Assembly (NCBI GenBank): GCA_015179045.1
Contig: WHUZ01000029.1
Location: 434,001 to 498,000, forward strand
DNA: 64,000 nt
Direction of reading: 5' to 3'
DNA from: Kalaharituber pfeilii
Lineage: Eukaryota > Ascomycota > Pezizomycetes > Pezizales > Pezizaceae
Position 1 is the stretch's first letter; the number at the start of each line of letters is the position of its first letter. Positions 58,544-64,000 of the stretch are shown here, piece by piece. The notes under the pieces were generated by a model. That model worked only from the letters and a program-made list of their open reading frames with translations, made no database searches and had not been told where the DNA came from. A program made the translations under genes and the position numbers.

Positions 58544-61500
58544 GCAAAATGCCCGTAATGGGCTACGGTATGGACCCTCATGGCGGTTGCATATAAATAT
58601 AGAGTTTTCATCGGTGGAGATGAACTCCTGATTCGTTTTTTCATATGCACCGTCCATGTGGAATTTACCTATCACGATATAGAGAAATGCTACATACTGT
58701 TATATAAAAAAAGATACAGCAGGTATTTATTGGAAAAAATTGTTTTAGAATTGGTCTGGGATCTTCTATTTCTTTTCTTTCAGTCATTATGCAAAAACAG
58801 GGTCGTCTTTAGTATATATATGCATTTTTATTTGGGATTTATTATGGTTCGGATTTAGGGTGTCATCTTTGTTAAATTTTCCTTTCTATTTATTAATCTT
58901 TTTTATTTTTCATGTTGTGATTGGGTCGATATGGTGTTCCTCTGTGTGGATTGTGCAAATGTAACGCGGAGGACCTATTATCGTCTCATTCAATATTTGC
59001 TTCATATATAATAGAAAAATACAAGGGAAGGGGGTGCATTATTGAGTAGAGGGGTTCTTCTGTCGATTTATTGTCGAACGGGGAACTTCATGTTCTTGAC
59101 GTTTGGTTGGGTTTCTTTGCTTACTCACTTCAGATTTTTATGGGAGGCGGTTTTATGAGAAGTTTTTGGTCATAGGGTCTAACGGTCAGGAATGTTGTTA
59201 CAAGGGTGAGTGGTACAGCAGTGTTCACTCAAGTTGGATGGGGTTATAGGTATTGAGTGGAGGAGATGGGGGGGATACTAACATAAACTAACACGACAGT
59301 TCACATAAAAAGCTTCAAGTCAGAAAGTTCCACTGGAAATGTCATAATGACCGGGTGAAGCCAAAATGCATTGATCACACCTCACACAGGAAGCACGAAA
59401 ATAGGTATCTCTTAGAAGGTTTCTAGCAGAAAAGCAAAAGAAAAGGAAAAGGAATCAGGAAAATAAAAGAAAATGAGCTGGGATACAAAGCAAAATGTAA
59501 AAAACAAAAAGCAAAAAACAAGCAAATAAAACAAAAAAACATCTGAGGATCAGAAAGGAAGCCGAATACTTCGCCCATTCAAGACAACGGAACACACTGA
59601 ATCTTCATTCGGCCATAATGCCTCCAACATAGCACCCATGCACCGGTATTACCAGTTGATGATCATTTCCAGGTGTTGAGATGTCGCCCTCCTGGCCAGC
59701 ATGCTTCCATTTGCAATTCTGATTGATGATATGTCAGAGCTCAACTGCCGTTCTCGCTCTTCTCGCTCTCTTAGCAGGAACGACGTTCATCTTATCTCTT
59801 CTTATCTCACCCCAGATTTTGTGAAATTCCATCTCAAAAACCGAGTGCTGTGGTGCTGATATCTGACTTTCAAGAATATGGGCAGTCTCTATGGGATGAG
59901 ATTGAGAAAGAGAGAGAAGGAGATTGCTCTAAACAGGAAGTATATTTATCTTTTCATGCTCTGGCCTGAGCTAGAGGTTATACCCGAAAACCTCATCAAA
60001 CCAGTACCAGCAACAAAACGCATAGTACTTTACGTACTGTGTCCTTTGAAGAATGAACATACGTGCATTATAGTACTGTACATACATGTGCTGTGCATGT
60101 TATGTGTCGTGGCTAGTTCTGCATACATTTGCGGTATTATATATTGGCCGCATAGATAATATCGCTCGCCCGCCGCCGTTTCCATGACTAAGTTTCTTTT
60201 GTTGCTCTATGATGTCAAATATTGAGTGTCATTTTGCTTTTTATGATGTCCAATGAGTTTATACTGATAGGCTAGGTCGCATATGATGGGGTGTAAACTC
60301 TGCTACTGGGGAACTTGTTCTTTTAGGTAATTCTTGAGAAGCTAACTTCGCTAGGCATGGTTATTGTTTAATACTTTCAACTAATTAATTTCGGAAGGCG
60401 AAAGGTATACTTGCCTGATGACTAACTGTTAACTCAGGCCTGGATGGAATTGCTTTATTGGATAAGTTGAAAGGGCACCATTGGCAGATGAGGGGGGATC
60501 TGGAGGCAGATGCTAAAGGTTTAGACTGCCCACAGTAGTGTAAGAGGTGGAGTATACGTTGCTTGAAGTGGTCCGGATTTTATGGCCATGCAATACGGGC
60601 CTGAGATTGGGAGTGGAGGTGAAGAGAGAAGTAATGCGGAATTGGGCACTTTTCTCATGTGGCAGTAGGAGGGAAGTGAAGTCTGGATGGTGCGGGATGG
60701 TGGGAATTTTGAATGATGGAGATTAAAAAAAAGGCAGAGTATGCAAAGAATTTAAAAGAAATAGATCGTGGTTAAGTTGAGAAGTGCCAGTGATATCTCT
60801 AATGATATGTGCAGTTTTACTCACACAGTTTATATGTTGTCCCTGTTATGAGCTCCAGTGGCGGGATTTAGATCTGCTGTAGATTGCATAAGCTGGTTAC
60901 CGGGTTATATAAACGTTCGAAACGTGGTGTCATGCTTTATAATTAAGAGGAATATGTTTACCTCTTTGTAGCATGAGTGACAGAGCGCCATATTTGGAAT
61001 CATTACAAATTGGGATATTCCCAACAAACACAAGGTGGTTAGTCTCGGCACTTGGAGGAAGCATGTATTGTATGTAGATGTTTACTGGGGCTGTTCCTAG
61101 GTATGTATACACCGGCCTCAGCATCTGGAAAAAAATTTTACATGATCGCTATCTTCACCACCATATTGGCCATGGCCATCACGCAAACACTATCCCGAGT
61201 CTAGACATTCCCCCTCACATCAAAAGTAATTCCATGAATAGTGCGTTTATATGCATAATCCCTCATCTTCTCTAATTTATGCATATGGCAGAAACCAGGA
61301 TCGCAACAAACGTACTGTACTGGGTTATTATTTCTGGTTACGCAAACTCAATGGTACGTTAATTATAAAGTTGAGAGTTGGGGAACGATTTATGTCTCAT
61401 AATTTTGGGGACGTGGGGGGCTTTACCTCAGATTCTATTCTTGAGGTTTGGGGCTGGTGTGGACCATTCGAGCGATCAGTCATTGCTCATGTGCAAGTTG

Positions 61501-61775
61501 CAGTTGATTGGTGAGGTTGGTACAAGTGCTTTGGTACTTGATTGTTGCGAATATATCAAATACAAGTAGGTTGCAACTTCAACTTGTGATAGCTGAACCG
61601 ACAATTGGACCGTGGAGCAATCGACGACGAAGACATTGAAGAGGAATTCACTCGAGTGGTATTTAGTTTCCAGTGTTTTTGATCACACACGAACTCCCAG
61701 ATACTCCAAATTAGTCTCCGATATCAACGTATATCCCAGATTGCAAATATAACCCCCTTCCTTTCCTCACCCAGG
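58544..61775. other. long gene-free stretch
   Basis: The first few hundred bases are AT-rich 3' flank. An A/G-rich tract (GAAAAGGAAAAGGAA, AAACAAAAAGC) lies near 59430-59540. Otherwise I see no gene, RNA or repeat array. The last part precedes the hydratase-family gene. Confidence 0.5.
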
Positions 61776-62824
61776 ATGTCCCCCTCGAGCCCCAAGTTTA
61801 CTTTCATCACTCCGCCACCCCCCACCACCTCCATCTTCCTCTCCTTCCCCACTCCTCGCGTCCTCCTCGTGACTATCAATGCCCCCGAGAAAATGAACTG
61901 CCTCAACACCCGCGCGCACTACGAGCTTGACCGAGTCTGGCGGTGGTACGACGAGGAGCCGTCGCTTCGATGCGCAATTATAACGGGCGCGCCGCCAAAG
62001 GCCGGGGGGAGGAAAGCGTTTTGCGCAGGCCAGGACTTGAAGGAGTGGAGGGAGAATAGGGAAAAAGGAGGGGAGATTGTGAGGCACCCGCCAGGGGGCT
62101 TCGGGGGATTGTCGAGGAGGATGGGGAAGAAGCCGGTGGTGGCGGCGGTGGATGGGATATGCATGGGGGGCGGGTTTGAGATGGTGAGTTTGGGCTTCCA
62201 ATTGCAACATTCGCCTCTACTTGGTACTATCACTTTGCTAGAGGTACATGGATAGCTAATATATATTAATGCTCTTCTTTACTCAGATCTGCAACGTTGA
62301 CCTCACGCTCAGCGCCCAAACTTCCGTCTTCTCTTTTCCCGAGCTCACAGCTGGCGTCATCCCCTTCGCGGGCGCGCTGCCGCGCCTCCTATACAACCTC
62401 GGCCTGCCTCGCGCTACAGAGCTTATCCTCACGGGCCGGAGGCTGACTGCAAAGGAAGCTTTAGACTGGAGCTTGATAAACAAGGTTGTTGGAGAGGGAG
62501 AGGACGTGGTGAAGGAAGCCATCAGGTGGGCGGAGAAAATTTCGACGGAGATGAGCCCGGATGCAGTGGTGGTTGCTAGGAGGGGATTGAGAATGGGATG
62601 GACGGGGATGGGGGTTGAGCAAGCGACAGTGGAGGTAGAGGAGGGGGCCGGAGCGGGTAGGATAGAGTTAGAGAGGGGTGAGAAGTGAGTATCTCTGTTT
62701 TGTTGTGTTTCAGTGGTTGTTGGGGAAAAGATGGCTAATGTGCTTATGGGAGGACAGTATCAAAGAAGGCCTTAGGGCGTTCGCAGAAAAGAGAAAGCCA
62801 ACGTGGGTGGATTCGAAGTTATAG
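61776..62824 (+). CDS. enoyl-CoA hydratase/isomerase-family protein, peroxisomal by SKL end
   Basis: The crotonase fold acts on acyl-CoA thioesters (hydration, isomerisation or related). Three exons join in frame: 61776-62183, 62287-62684 and 62758-62824, giving 290 aa, typical for the family. Visible motifs are RVLLVTINAPEKMNCLN, the oxyanion-hole block AFCAGQDLKEW, PVVAAVDGICMGGGFEMICN, and FSFPELTAGVIPFAGALPRL with the expected Glu. The region RATELILTGRRLTAKEALDWSLINKVV is also typical. The last exon gives IKEGLRAFAEKRKPTWVDSKL; it is selected over other acceptors because it restores this common family ending. The terminal SKL is a canonical peroxisomal targeting signal. The exact substrate cannot be read from sequence. 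Confidence 0.92.
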
Positions 62825-64000
62825 AGGGGGTTTCGTTGAATACAGACACCCCTCCTATGTGTGAGACTATGCAAACTGGAGAGTTATCTTTCCGGCATAA
62901 AAATATCTCCCAAATAACCCTTCAGGCATTAAGGGGGTTTAGATACAGAAACGGAAATCGAAAGAGATATAGTGTGTATTGTCAAGGTTAAATTTGAGCT
63001 GGAAATAATATCTCACAGAGTCTTACGTTCACAAAGCACAAGTTTTCGTAATCCAAGTTGGTACGTGAAAAAAAGTTACGCTGCGATGAATCAGAGGAGA
63101 ATATTCAGGGTAACGGCCTTTTGGGCCTGCATCTTGCAAGAGAGGGTGCGGGGAAAGGATGAGTTTTACTTTAGCACGAATCGATTTCAGGAACTATTTC
63201 ACTGATATGATTTGATTGATATTTTTATGATTAACATCACATGGTCGGTTTTTCCGATCTGGTCACGTTCACGTGCCAATGGTCACAAGGGAGGAGGTCG
63301 CGCGGACAAGAAACAGGAGTTTTGGTCGGCCTGATGGTGGTATACGTAATGTTGGATGTCACAGTAGACTATTTTACTAGGCAGCTTACGAAACGGGTTC
63401 AGCTGTTTTATGATGTATTTCATTTTCCTTCATTTTTACGTCCCTTCCTTTTATTTTATTTTGTTGCAATATTTTCTTTATTTTGACGGGCTTGAATAGT
63501 CGAGATACGGGCCTGAACAGGGTTGGGAATGCCATATGAGAGCAGTTCCTTCATGACGAGATGTGGTTGTTGGGGCTTTGCTCACACCTGCGGTCGCGAG
63601 ACTATGCATACCTCAGGCCCAAAAGTCCATCTGCATAGTCGATGAACACATATCCGAACCCCTTGTTGGAAAACGGAAGTTGAGGGCCTGCACTTATCAT
63701 ACATAGAGGTGTTGTTTCACTTGACTGCCACATGCATGTTCATGTAGCATCGAAGAATACTGGTTGCATGGGCAAAATACTTGCTCTAGAACGTTTGCGG
63801 AAGCGATTTATATTAAACGATGCCAGCGCATACGACGCGGGTTGGGATGGTAGCCTCGTCCTCGGGGCGGAGAGGCCCACGTGCTTTACACCCGCCATGT
63901 CACGACAACCTGCGAGTGAAGAAAACTTGACTGAGACTATTGACTGGCATCCGAGACAGGGTTAGCTTAGGTACTCCTGAGATTGAAGTTCCCTCAGCCT
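62825..64000. other. gene-free end of the window
   Basis: No supportable gene, RNA or repeat. The open frames are short and T-rich. A gene truncated by the window end cannot be excluded. Confidence 0.5.

Overview
The window is nuclear DNA of a filamentous ascomycete. Genes carry short GT-AG introns (roughly 45-80 nt), intergenic gaps are long, and the gene set (RSC remodeller subunit, HOS3-type deacetylase, Inp1, Mmc1-like protein, Nop7) is fungal. The loose spacing and relic transposons would fit an early-diverging lineage such as Pezizomycetes, but that placement is a guess. I resolve twelve intact protein-coding genes, several decayed gene pieces and several short mobile or repeat elements. 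I see no rRNA, tRNA or CRISPR.

Left part (1-21 kb): an RSC1/2-type bromodomain-BAH gene (minus, ten exons); a 658-bp TA-flanked inverted-repeat element; a decayed fragment that looks like the MA3 region of an SGD1/NOM1 gene; dihydrolipoamide dehydrogenase (plus, eight exons); an intronless INP1-like peroxisome-inheritance gene; and a GH47 alpha-mannosidase (minus, eight exons) with charged insertions and a guanine-run tract just upstream of its start.

Middle (21-43 kb): a relic zone with a frameshifted HNH-endonuclease gene and a decayed Helitron-type remnant, then a dense housekeeping block: NOP7 (plus), YAH1 adrenodoxin (minus), an alpha-methylacyl-CoA racemase/CoA-transferase III gene (plus), an MMC1-like mitochondrial gene (minus), an F-box-like gene (plus) and HOS3 (plus). 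YAH1 and the racemase gene share a 532-bp divergent spacer with a cluster of CCAAT boxes.

Right part (43-64 kb): sparse. It holds a Tc1/mariner deletion derivative, two pieces of a decayed minus-strand ORF family with an 11-bp tandem duplication, a degenerate minisatellite and a foldback element. After these come an intronless orphan protein with a PP1-docking-like motif and an enoyl-CoA hydratase-family gene ending in SKL.

Functionally there are a mitochondrial group (lipoamide dehydrogenase, Yah1, Mmc1-like), a peroxisomal group (Inp1-like, racemase ending AKL, hydratase ending SKL), a chromatin group (RSC, HOS3), ribosome biogenesis (Nop7) and glycan trimming (GH47). The genes are not arranged as a pathway cluster. 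I found no convincing new system; the most informative oddities are the relics, the CCAAT cluster and an apparent 33-nt intron in the RSC gene.
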